Below, piece after piece: positions 11,936 to 22,290 of a DNA stretch of 64,000 bases. Origin of the DNA: Panulirus ornatus. Lineage: Eukaryota; Arthropoda; Malacostraca; Decapoda; Palinuridae. The stretch spans positions 48,612,094 to 48,676,093 of the forward strand of contig NC_092230.1 in the NCBI RefSeq assembly GCF_036320965.1, in the 5' to 3' direction. Within the stretch, counting starts at the first letter, position 1, and each line of letters opens with the position of its first letter. The position numbers and the translations under genes were made by a program. The notes under the pieces were generated by a model, which was not told the origin of the DNA, ran no database searches, and was given only the letters and a program-made list of their open reading frames with translations.

Positions 11936-12125
11936 TGTACATAAACACCCACATATGCACATATTCATACATATACATATGAACATATACATACACATAT
12001 GCAGACATTACATACATACACATGTACATATTCATACCTTCTTGCCTTCATCCATTCCTGTCGCTACCCCGCCCCACAGGAAAACAGCATCGCTATCCCC
12101 TGCTTCATCAAGACAGCGCTAGGGG
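11936..12125 (-). mobile_element. Old RTE 3' UTR fragment
   Basis: TA/CA-rich sequence followed by a reverse-complement of the long 3' UTR (cttgccttcatccattcctg...ccccgccccacaggaaaacag). Same family as 1-180, inverted. Confidence 0.5.
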
Positions 12126-12309
12126 AAATGAAACACAATAAGTTACAGATGCACTTTTGTGTAATAATCACGTCATCATGGAAGATCCAAGAAAGAAATA
12201 TAACAGTCAGCTGATATACAACGAAGAAACATAGCGAGGACACCATTTGGTAAACAAGTGACTTCCCAAATGTAGGTCGGGTGTGTATGAATCTGGCAAC
12301 AAGCTTATC

Positions 12310-12690
12310 ATAAACCTATTATGTGGACAAGAAAGGGAACTGTTTACAAATCTTATCAACAATAAAGCTATCTAATTTGTATAGACCTTCACTAAAATTA
12401 ATGTTACAATTCTTTGTGTATTCAATAATAGAAGATCCAAGAATATATCTCATGGTACAAGAGTTAAGAGTTAATAACTGAGATAGCATTACTCCAGTCA
12501 ATACAATGATCATAATTTCTAACATGATTAAGCATGGAATTTGATTCTTGTCCTGTTCTTACACAATGTTGCTTAAGTCTAGCTGAAAGATCCTTACCAG
12601 TCTATCCAACATGAAATTTATCACAAAAGTCTTGACAAAATCCCAGGAAAGAGGAGGAACAGAGGTGAACTACATAGGATACCAGTAGAC
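12310..12690 (-). pseudogene. Penelope-like element remnant (GIY-YIG endonuclease end)
   Basis: On the minus strand the conceptual reading, with frame breaks, contains FCDKFHVG then a stop, TGKDLSARLKQH, RTGQESNSMLNHV, DHCIDWSNA and SSIIEYTKNCNINFSEGLYK. This Tyr/His-Val-Gly followed by K-x-L-x-x-R-x-x-x-H order is that of the GIY-YIG endonuclease domain at the end of Penelope-like elements, and the IDW and NxxxGLYKLD end is familiar from arthropod copies. No RT part is recognisable upstream, so this is a truncated relic. Confidence 0.7.
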
Positions 12691-15522
12691 CTAGCTCGGC
12701 AAAATCCATTTTGGAGCTAAAAAAAAAAAATGGGATTCTAAACATTTAAGAAAGTCGTAAGTTTTCAAACACTCTGGAGGCAGATGAAGAGAGAGCAGGT
12801 GGGTAGGGACTATACCATTTTCCTTTCTTGGGGATATCCTGCAACAAAGTATGCTTTCAAGAGGAAGATAGTGTTTGGGTTTTTGACTTTTTTGTTCTAC
12901 TTTTCTCATACTGTGTAAATGCATGTCACAATACTTGCAAACTTAATAGGAAGGCCCCCCTAAAAATGCGTAAAATAAATAACTCTTGACAAGATCTTGA
13001 AAATTTTTTCCATATTTCTTAAGTTGATGGTATTCTGAAATCTGGATTTTAGAGGTTACTGTGGTTTAAAACTTGAAGTGTAGGTTTGATAAAAATACTG
13101 TTGTCATTTTAGAAAATAACATTTATTTCATCAAAATAATCTACACAATGATATTCAGCCAGTCAATCATAGTAATGAACGACCGGGGCTGCACATGCGG
13201 AAACCTGAATCAATGATTTCAGCGAGGCTAAGGTTATATTCACCATTCACATACAAATCTGCCCAAGAAACAATAAATGTTAAAAAAAACAATCTATAAA
13301 AAGAAGGGCTGCTTTATAATTTGTGAATGATTTAATCACAGTAATATGAACATACAAGAAATTCAAAATTTACATATAATGCATCAAATCATATGATCAT
13401 GATTCACTTTACATTTTATGAAACATGCTTCAAAATTCTTTAAAGCTTGAGGCTTGTATGATTTATGTTAACTTGATCTTTCAATAGTCAACACTCCTCA
13501 GATGCAGAAGATATCATCACTTGTAGTGCGTCTACTGTGACTTACAGAATAGATAAAACAATGAAGTAATTCTAGTCTTGTTAATACCTGCAAAAAAAAG
13601 CCATTTAGCTTAAATTCTCTACTGCCTCTTACAGCAATATGAAAACCTTAACCCAGCATCTGAAGTCACCTCAACAAAAGCAAATGCCATTATCTAGATA
13701 CCTCAGGCAGATTTCTTTGTGAGTGTTTCTTCCTAAGTATCAGGTGGGCACTGCTGATACATTAATGCCAAGACAAGACTACAGGTCTTCATTTTGTTTG
13801 CAGTTAACTGCACCTGATATATAAGAACAATTAAGATCATAAATTCATTACAAAAAATTTTCCTGTATTAAAAGTTTAGCTTGCAAACGGAACACAAGTG
13901 TAATCCTCTTCATATACTGTACTATAACAGGAAAAAATGATCTTGTACTGCAGAACCACACTACCATTATTATTCCCATTAACAACAATAAAAATGTTTG
14001 GGTTATATTTCAGTTCTGTTTTAAACTTTCACACTATGTTGACATACATACATCAGAAGCACATTTATGCACTTCCACAATCCAGACTTGGAGGGTCTTC
14101 ACATTATGTTATGGTGCTGTCAGTATATTCTGCAGAACTGATACATTCAATACAAGCAGGAGTACATGATTTCTCATACAACCCTACTGTTACTGACTTC
14201 AGTTCTCTTCCTGAAAGAGCTCAATGACAAGTGCAGTATTGAACAATGTGGGTATTGTTTTTAATAAGGTTTAGCCCATAACATTCTGTGAAAAACCCAA
14301 TTTTTCCATCAAGTGGCACAAATGTATTCTATTGCTGTTAGCATGGAAATAAAGACTGACCCACACAATACTTATGAGACAGGCATGGAAGGCAGTCTCT
14401 TGGTTCAGGTACTTCACTATGAGCAAGTTTCAAGCTACAACATATGTATAAATATACTTGAAATTTATAGCATATCTAATACCTACACAGTGACTTCAGA
14501 TCAATGGAAACAATTTCCTACACTGATGCCTTCCACACATTTCCCCTTCGAGAAGAATCAATACTAACTTGGCTGTTCAGCTAACCACAGCTGGCAACCC
14601 CTTATATAAACTTTAGTATAGGACCCGTACATACACAGGGGCACTGGCTGCTGGTGAAGCACATACAGCTTTTGATATTACAAAGAATGACACAAAAGAA
14701 TTTTGAATAAAAAACAAGTTGGTACATGGTATAAGTATGCATCTTCTTGAATATTGTCTGGATTGTCTTAGTATTAATAGATACACTTTATAACATCACA
14801 CAGAATTCCATCAATGCAGGACTTAAAAGCCATTGTAAATTACCCAGGCACACTGTAACCTCTTGACATATTTCCATAAATATTCAAGTAATTTGACCCT
14901 GAAATCATTTTGAGAAACTTCTCATAACTAAAATATTTGGTTAATTCAGCTAATAAAACCAAAGAAGCTGCTGTTAGCATAAAACAGCATTTCCTTACAG
15001 CTTCCTTATCTGAATTACTCTAAATGAATATACTGGAAAAAATTAGTAGCTCATCTCTAATTTGATGATGAGGGACAGCCCAGGCGACTAGCTGGAATGG
15101 CCATCCGAGATAAAAAAAAAAAAAAATCATTCACTTCTCAACAGTCACTCTTATATAGTTTCTTACATACACTGAAAATTGAGGGAATTGGGCCACATGT
15201 GGCTCAAAGGCCTAATACAAAAAATGAGTTTATAGTTGGGGCTTAAGCAAAACTCTAGTTCGTCAGCACTCTCCCAATCCCATCAAGTAAAGACAGTGGT
15301 GGCAGGAGTGGTTATACAGACAACAGGTTATAGTCAGCTGTGCAAGGGGTTATAATAACATTAAAATTTAGTTGCTATTTTATCACTGCCAATTATTCAT
15401 ACTGACATTGAAAGTTAACTAATATTTTACCAAAGCAAGCTATCATTTTGTAAATTATAATAATGATGAAGCAATGAAATTATATCCTATTACATAAAGA
15501 ATGGTACTTTTCCTGTTTATAC
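12691..15522. other. No gene recognised
   Basis: AT-rich sequence with many stops in all frames. A poly-A run at 15112-15126 follows a short GC-richer stretch (gacagcccaggcgactagctggaatgg) that looks like the 3' end of a retroposed sequence, but I cannot assign it. Part could be 3' flank of the betaglycan-like gene. Confidence 0.4.
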
Positions 15523-16193
15523 TGTTACGAAATTGTGTTGACCTGTGTGTGTTGGGTTGTATCATATTGTATAGACTTAGCATTGTGAATCAAGTACATG
15601 TCCACGGCTTAGAAAGTGGATGCTAAGAGGGTGGGCAAACAAACAATCGGGTCAGTGGTGTCACATCTGGTAGGTGAACGCTCATCTCTCAATTGGCATC
15701 AGCATCTCACAGGCTTCTTGTTCTCAATCTCTAGCCAACCACAATCGAGATGGGAGTATGTCTGGGAAAGTCGGCATCTCATTTGCCTACTTCTTGTTTT
15801 CAACCAATCAGAACTGACCCTTGTGTAGTAACTACTCTACTAAATACCCTGAGGGTTGTTTTGAGATTGATTCCTTCAGCTGCTGGCGCCCAGCCTGATC
15901 GTGTAATTTTCTATTGCTCATAATCTGTAGTCACTGTATTGCACTGCATTTATTTGCGTGATATACTTTGCTCCTGTGTAAACTGTACTAATACTATTAC
16001 TCTTATAATTGTGCTTGTGTAAAGGATTTCTTGGTTTGAAACTTATCTAGATTATGTTAATGTAACTTTCAGCACCAAATAAATAATTAATTTCTTTTTG
16101 TATTATTTGTTTCTTTTAATGCAAGTAGTTTTAATCCCTGTGTTTAATTTCATCCCTGAACTTTACAGTAGTGTTTTCTTGTATTGCTTAACA
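15523..16193 (+). repeat. 5' LTR
   Basis: Starts TGTTACGAAATTGTG and ends GCTTAACA. Shares its whole length with 20797-21475: gggttgtatcatatt, ctggtaggtgaacgctcatctc, ccgttttgagattga-type and taactgtactaatactatt blocks. TGTTA/TAACA forms a 5-bp terminal inverted repeat. Confidence 0.9.
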
Positions 16194-16194
16194 A

Positions 16195-16214
16195 GAAATT
16201 GGCGACCATGCCAG
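16195..16214 (+). other. Candidate primer-binding site
   Basis: Immediately after the 5' LTR comes agaaattggcgaccatgcc, containing TTGGCGACCATGCC. TGG at the start fits complementarity to a tRNA CCA 3' end; I do not assign the tRNA. Confidence 0.5.
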
Positions 16215-16365
16215 GATTTTTCTTACCCTAAAGTCTCTTCCTCATTAGTTAATTATGTTTTTGACCTGAGACACCGATGTGGAACACTTCTGTCGGTCTG
16301 AGCCTTCTCTAAATGCTATCAAACCTTAGTTTATGAGTTGATGCTTGTTGCAGATAGGTTAGGAT

Positions 16366-17429
16366 TTGTGTATGACTGGAATGCTCGAAGAGTTGAAGGA
16401 TTTGGTAACAAATGGGTTCGTTGGTGAGGAGTTCAGAGGTACTGTGCCTGAGGTTAAAGAAGAGGTTACTGAACATGATGTTGAAAAAAGTGTTGATGAT
16501 ACTGTTCCACCAATGAAGTTGGATGAAGTTTTAGCCCCTGCTCAGCTCCCTCGTGATTTTAATGTTATTCCTGAATACCTGCAGTTCCAACCAGAAATTG
16601 CTAGAATTAACACACATGCACAGAAGAAACATACTGTACTAGCTAGGATTAATGCAAAGGTATGAATGAAAAGACTAGGCTTGAACATACTACGCTAGCT
16701 TTGGAACAAGAGAGAGAATATGGCAGGTTGAGTCAAAGCTAATAACGGAGTCTGATTTTACTAAACATGTAAGATTCGTACCAAAGTTCTGTGAAGATGA
16801 TGTAACTAAACTTTTCCATATGTTTGAAAATGTGGCCAATAATCTCTCTTGGCCCAAGACGTCACAGTCTACTTTGTTACAAACTGTTCTCAGTGGTAAG
16901 GCTCACATCGCATACACAGCATTGTCTAGTGATCAGTGTACTGATTATGAAGTAGTACAAGATGTTGTACTGAAAGCTTATGAGATAACTCCAGAAGCTT
17001 ATACATACAAGTTTAGGAATAAAGTAAAAACTCTGACCAGACCTATGTAGAATATTTTCATGAAAAGGGAGATTTATATATGTGGTGGTTATGCTCTGAA
17101 CAAGTTTGTGAGTTTGAGAAACTTAATGAATTAATGTTACTCGAGGAATGTAAGTGCAGTGTGCCCTTTGAAGTGATGAATTATTTGGTTGAAAAAGAAG
17201 TGAGGTCTGTTGACAAGGCTGGCTTACTAGAAGGCCAGTATGCACTAACTCACAAACTTGGTATGGAGAGACCTCCGAATTATTTTGAAAGCAAGGGAAA
17301 ATTCAATAATAATGTAACCCCATCTGAATCTGCCCCCTTGGTGAAAGCCTCTAAATGTAAGAGTAACAACCCAAGAGAGTTAGATCATGTTATCTTTGTG
17401 GCAAAGGTGGACATCAGGTGAGGGAGTGC
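16366..17429 (+). pseudogene. Gmr1-like gag with SCAN-like capsid end and CCHC knuckle
   Basis: Open pieces at 16366-16665, 16820-17050 and 17080-17421 form a gag. The middle reads HIAYTALSSDQCTDYEVV and VLKAYEITPEAYTYKFRNKV; the next has NELMLLEECKCSVPFEVMNY, the helix series that resembles the vertebrate SCAN domain, which is thought to derive from Gmr1-like gag. At 17388-17429, in a shifted frame, CYLCGKGGHQVREC is a perfect C-x2-C-x4-H-x4-C knuckle. At least three frame breaks. Confidence 0.8.
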
Positions 17430-17559
17430 TGGACCAGACTGAAAGAATCCAGAGACTAAGAAAGATAAGCCAGTCAATCTTGTCTTAACCTTGTGAAAGC
17501 CTAGTGATGTAATTGAGGCTAACCCTTCTCTTAGTGACAGTGGGAGCTGTAAGAATGGG

Positions 17560-17950
17560 AATAAGTCTGTAGGTGAGATCTGTATAGGGGGGAACAACAA
17601 TGTGTTCCTGTCTAAGGGATATGTCTTTAGCTGTGGAGTAAGAAAGGTCCTGACCATATTGCATGATTGTGGTGTGCTGCAGTCTCTGATGTTAGGTTTG
17701 GTGCCTATGGGAGAGTCTGAAAAATGAGTGTTGTTAGATGGGCTGTGGAGTTTCAAGGCAGCTCCACTAGCTAATGTAAGTGTGAAAACAGATCTCTTCA
17801 CGGGACCTGCTCTTGTGGGGATTGTGGCAAAGACCTAGTTGGAGAAAAAATGAGTCCAGTGTCTGTGTTGTCTGTGAGATCGGTGGAGTCCATGGAAATA
17901 AAGCATCTTGAAGAAGAGGTACCAGGGTTATTCCCAGTGTGCTCAGTTAT
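17560..17950 (+). pseudogene. Retropepsin-like protease region
   Basis: In one frame: VLTILHDCGVLQSLMLGLVP, then LLDGLWSFKAAPLANVSVKT and DLFTGPALVGIV. This order matches the Gmr1/gypsy protease pattern in which D-T-G-A-x-Q-S-L is the active site; here it reads D-C-G-V-L-Q-S-L. Followed by a LFPVCSVI segment typical of the protease-integrase junction. Confidence 0.65.
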
Positions 17951-18319
17951 CAATCCATGACAGATAGTAAGGCAGAGCATGTGCATGAGGAGACAGAGGG
18001 TGAGACGGAGAAACTGAGAACACCCTCTGAAGATGAAACCAGTGAAGTGGTGCAGTGTGATACCTTCTTTGCTGGTTTGGAATCTGTACAAGGATCAGTG
18101 GGTGAGGCTGATGATTTGTCTCGGCAGAATCTGAAGAGATTACAGAGGGCCAAACCAGAATTTGAGAAACTGTTCAAGTTGGCTGAAGAATCTACTGATG
18201 GTATTATATTTGGGATGGGTTGCTAATGAGGAAATGGCATCCAGTGTCATGTAATGGGGTGAGGAAAACAAAGAGTGGCAGGCAGTCCAGCAGGTTGTGA
18301 TGCCACATCCCTAAAGAGG

Positions 18320-19370
18320 GGAGATTATGAAGTTTGCACATGACTCATGCTTTGCAGGTCACTTAGGGGTGAGAGTGATCCTGGAAAGAGTGTGGCAGAA
18401 TGAGTATTGGCCCGGTGTCTGCCGAGATGTCGCTCAGTATATAAAGACATGTCATAATGTAAAGTGATGGGGAAGCCTAACTAAAAGCTGAAGGCTGCTC
18501 TCTTAGTTCCTATTACCCCTTTTGAGGCTCCCTTTGACCATGTTATAGTTGACATTGTGGGCCCCTTGTCAAAAACCTTATCTGGCAACTGTTACATTTT
18601 GAATGTATTGATATGGCAATGACATACCCAGAAGTGATACCTTTAAGAAACATGAGTGCAAAAGCTGTTGTCCAGGACCTGCTTAGCTTCTTTATGAAGT
18701 TTGGACAACCCAAAGAGGTGCAATCTGATCAGGGGTCTAATCTTGTGTTAAGAACTTTTTGACAAACCCTGAAAGAACTGAGTATCAGTAAGATTACTTC
18801 CAGTGCTTACCACTCTCATAGTCAGGGCACGATGGAACATTACCATTCCACAGTAAAGTCCATGCTGAAGAAGTATTGTGCCGACAACACTAAAGACTCT
18901 AGGTTTCTCCCTGTTCGAACTGATATTTGTTCACAAGATCTGAAGGCCCCTCGAGTTATTGAAAGATGTATGGCTGAACAAGAGTGAGAGTGTTGGATGC
19001 TACACTCCGTTAACAAGTTAAAGGAGAGACTATAGAAATGTTGGGAAGCAGCTCAAGATAATTTAAGAGACCCAGAAAATAATGAAGAGCTGGTTTGACA
19101 AACGATCTCAACTGAAGAGTTTTGATGGGTTACGAAGAATTGCTTCTATTACCCCAACCAGGACAATCATTAGTGGCCCGTTTTCAGGGTCCATACACAA
19201 TAATTGGGAGGGTAAGAGATTTAAATTACCATTTTTTGACTCCTAACAAGCAAAGAGGGCAGAAAGTAGGCCACATCAACATGTTTAAACCATATTTTAA
19301 TCGTGATTCTCCCCATTATTCAGAGTGTGCCAGTTTGTATGATCAAACTTCTAGCAGGAGCTGTGTGTGA
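18320..19370 (+). pseudogene. Integrase (zinc-binding, DDE core, GPY/F), upstream of RT
   Basis: HDSCFAGHLGVRVILERVWQ and CRDVAQYIKTCH give the N-terminal zinc-binding module (second Cys lost at the break). The core has FDHVIVDIVGP (first Asp), VQSDQGSN (second Asp) and SQGTMEHYHSTVKSML (Glu). At 19122-19300 FQGPYTIIGRV and GHINMFKPYFNRD are the GPY/F module of Ty3/gypsy integrases. Stops and frameshifts interrupt it. Its position before the RT is what sets the element apart. Confidence 0.85.
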
Positions 19371-19579
19371 TGAGGACAATCCAGCTATGGGTGCCCTGGA
19401 GACCTAACAGAGCCATGGACAGGAAATGGGAGGCAAAACTCTTGCACCTGATGGGGGAGCAACAAATGTATATATTTGCCCTGCTGTCAAAACACCCAGA
19501 GGATTTCCGAAGCACACGTGGACAGACCTCGCTAACAAGCCATGATTTAGATGTGGGAGATGCCTGGCCTATTAAACAA

Positions 19580-20775
19580 ACTCCTTACTGGGTAAGTCCA
19601 CAATGAGCAACCATCCTTGGAGCACGATCTGATTGAGCTTTGTCAGTCGGAGTGGACCTTGCCCATGACCCTTGTACCCAAGCCTGACAGGACCTATCAG
19701 TTCTGTATCGACTACTGCAAAGTCAAAGAGATAAAGAGGACTGACAGTTATCCCCCATGCCACATGTGGAAAATTGCATAGATCAAGATGGCAATGCTCA
19801 CTATCTGACAAAACTCAACCTCAAAAAAGGGTCCTGGCAACTTAAATCAACTGAGAAAGCACAAGACATCAGTGCTTTTGTAGTGTTGGGATGGACATAT
19901 AAGTGTAAAGTGATGCCTTTTGGCATGATAAATGCCCCTGCCACATTTCAGTAACTTAAGGACATTCTCATCAGATATACAGTCAGAATGATATACAGTT
20001 AAAGTTGGGGCTAACATTCACAAAGACTTGACAACCTTTTGGTTGTCTTGGGTGAAGCTAACCTTGTTCTCAACTAGGACAAATGTGACTGTAAAAGTTA
20101 AGGTACAGTATTTGGGCTATGTGATCGGCCAAGGTGAGCTAGCTCCACCAACAGTAAAAGCCCAGGCTTTAGCCCAGATACATGCCCCTCCTAGAAAAAA
20201 CTCAGATGTTTTATGGGTATGGTTGGATACTACAAGATGTTCAATGTAAACTTTGTCACTGTTGCAGCTCCCATCACAGAATTATTGAAGAAAGATTCAA
20301 AATATGTTTGGAATGAACAATATGAGACATCCTTTCATCAGTTAAAAGCCATACTTTGTAATGGTCCAATTTCGCAGGCTCCTGATTTTAACATACTAAT
20401 TCTAAATTAGCTGTAGATGCCAATAATGTAGGTGTGGTGCTATCCTCTTGCAGTTGGACTAAGAAAAGATTGACCATCTGGTAAGCTATTCTAGTAAGAA
20501 ATTTATTCAAGCCTAGAAGAACTATTCCACAATTGAAGAGGAACTTTTATCTTTAATACTTGCATTACAGCACTTTCATGTATATTTGTGCCCTTAAGGC
20601 AATCCCATCATTGTGTATACTGACCATCACCCCCTAAAATATGTCAATAAGTTTAGAGATAAAAATCATTAGTTAACTCGATGGGCTTCGTTCCTTCAGG
20701 AACATAATTAATATTCATCATGTTGCTGGTAAAAATATTGTAACTGTGGACTGTTTATCCCACTCTTAAAGTTCT
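19580..20775 (+). pseudogene. Ty3/gypsy-type RT and RNase H
   Basis: WTLPMTLVPKPDRTYQFCID and DYCKVKEIKRTDSYP open the RT; YKCKVMPFGMINAPATFQ follows. The Y-x-D-D box expected next is missing (deleted near 19960-20040). VQYLGYVIGQGELAPPTVKA marks the thumb. RNase H: APDFNILILN, VDANNVGVVLSSC, IVYTDHHPLKYVN and HHVAGKNIVTVDCLSH, ending about 20 nt before the 3' LTR. No integrase follows, confirming the inverted order. Confidence 0.85.
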
Positions 20776-20796
20776 CCTTAAGGGTGTGTGTGTGTG

Positions 20797-21475
20797 TGTT
20801 ATGAAATTGTGTTGTTCTGTGGGTGCTGGGTTGTATCATATTATATAGAGTCAGCACTGAGAATCAAGCACATGTCTGCAGCTTAGATTGTGGATGCTGA
20901 GAGGGTGGGCACACATGCAGTTGGGTCAATTGTCACATCTGGTAGGCAAACGCTCATCTCTTGACTGTGGTGTAAGCATTTCGCTCACAGGATTCTTGTT
21001 CTCAATCTCTAGCTAACCACAGTCAAGATGGGGGCATGTCTGGGTGAGGTCGGCATATCACTTGCCTATTTCTTGTTCTCAAACAATCAGAACTGACCCT
21101 TGCATAGTTACTCTTCTAACAGTTACCCCAAGGGTTGTTTTGAGATTGAATCCTTCAGCTGCCAGTGCCCAGGCAAGTGTAATTTTCTCTTGCCCATAAT
21201 CTGTAACCACTGAAATGCATTGCATTTATTTGTGTGATATCCTTCCCCCTTGCGTAAACTGTACTAATACTATTACTCTTATAATCACGCTTGTGTGAAG
21301 GAAGAGATTTCTTGGTTTGAAAACTTATCCGGATTATGTTAATGTAACTTGTTGTGTCCTGTAAATAATTCATTTCCTTTTGCATTATTTGTATCTTTTA
21401 ATGTAAATAGTTTTAATCCCTGTGTTTAACTTCATCCCTCAACTTTAGAGTAGCGGTTTCCCATGTTATGTAACA
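20797..21475 (+). repeat. 3' LTR
   Basis: Starts TGTTATGAAATTGTG directly after a (TG)n that has replaced or expanded the polypurine-tract area, ends TATGTAACA. Clearly diverged from the 5' LTR by many substitutions and small indels, so the insertion is old. Confidence 0.9.
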
Positions 21476-21849
21476 ATATACTTAGGATAAAAACTATGAA
21501 AAATAATTTCAGAAAATAATGCACAACTGATATCAATAAAAAAGGCCTAAAAAACATAAATAAAAAGATTCTGCACTGAAAGATGAAAAACAATTATTTT
21601 CACATTATCCATATTTCTCAACACAGGTATTATGCTGACTGACAAGTAACTAAGATGCTGTACAGTGTATGTAAATGTACAACATATAGAAATAATAAAC
21701 TCATCAAACATGCTGAGACCCTAAGTGAGAAGTAAAACTTATAGGAACTTTTGATACACTCACAGTCTCGGCCTTTAACTAGCTGCATAACTCACTCTGC
21801 CTAAACCACAATATATTTTGTACTTTATAGTGCTGCAGCTTTAACAGCA

Positions 21850-22290
21850 AGACCTCTGAATGACCAACAGATCACTAAACAACTAGCAATTCTCTGAAAA
21901 AATGGCAGATCTTTGACCAACCAACAGAGCTACAAGTGGCTGGCAGAATTTTGAATGACTGGCAAATATTTCTACAATTGGTTGATTTTTTTTTGAAAAA
22001 GCAGAATTTTGAACAGGAGAGAACAATGAATGACAGGCAGATTTCTGAATATCTACTAAATCTCTAAATCAAAAGCATCTCTCTGAATGACTGATATATC
22101 TCTGACCAGCCAACAGAAATCTCATTACATAGCATTTCTCTAGACCAGTACATCTTTGAATAAGTGGCATGCATCTGAACAACCAACATTACTGTGAATA
22201 ACCAACAGAGTTGTGAGTAACAGCTAGACCTCTGAACAACCACTTCCATTTTAAACGAGTAACATGTCTGAATGACTAGCTGATCTTCAG
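21850..22290 (+). repeat. Degenerate minisatellite, about 30-bp periodicity
   Basis: Repeated variants of ctctgaatgaccaacagat and ctctgaccaaccaacaga spaced roughly 25-35 bp across 440 bp. The units are diverged and broken by indels; there is no coding signal. Confidence 0.5.

Larger units (their letters stand above)
15523..21475 (+). mobile_element. Gmr1-like Ty3/gypsy LTR retrotransposon, decayed
   Basis: Two LTRs of about 670-680 bp (TGTTA...TAACA) flank a 4.6-kb internal region. Translated pieces occur in the order gag with CCHC knuckle, protease, integrase with GPY/F end, then gypsy-type RT and RNase H. That integrase-before-RT order with a Ty3/gypsy-type RT is the hallmark of Gmr1-like elements. 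Both LTRs carry many differences, and all ORFs are broken by stops, frameshifts and small deletions: an old, non-autonomous copy. The pentamer tatac lies just before the 5' LTR (15518-15522) and again at 21477-21481, one base after the 3' LTR, a possible target duplication. Confidence 0.85.
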
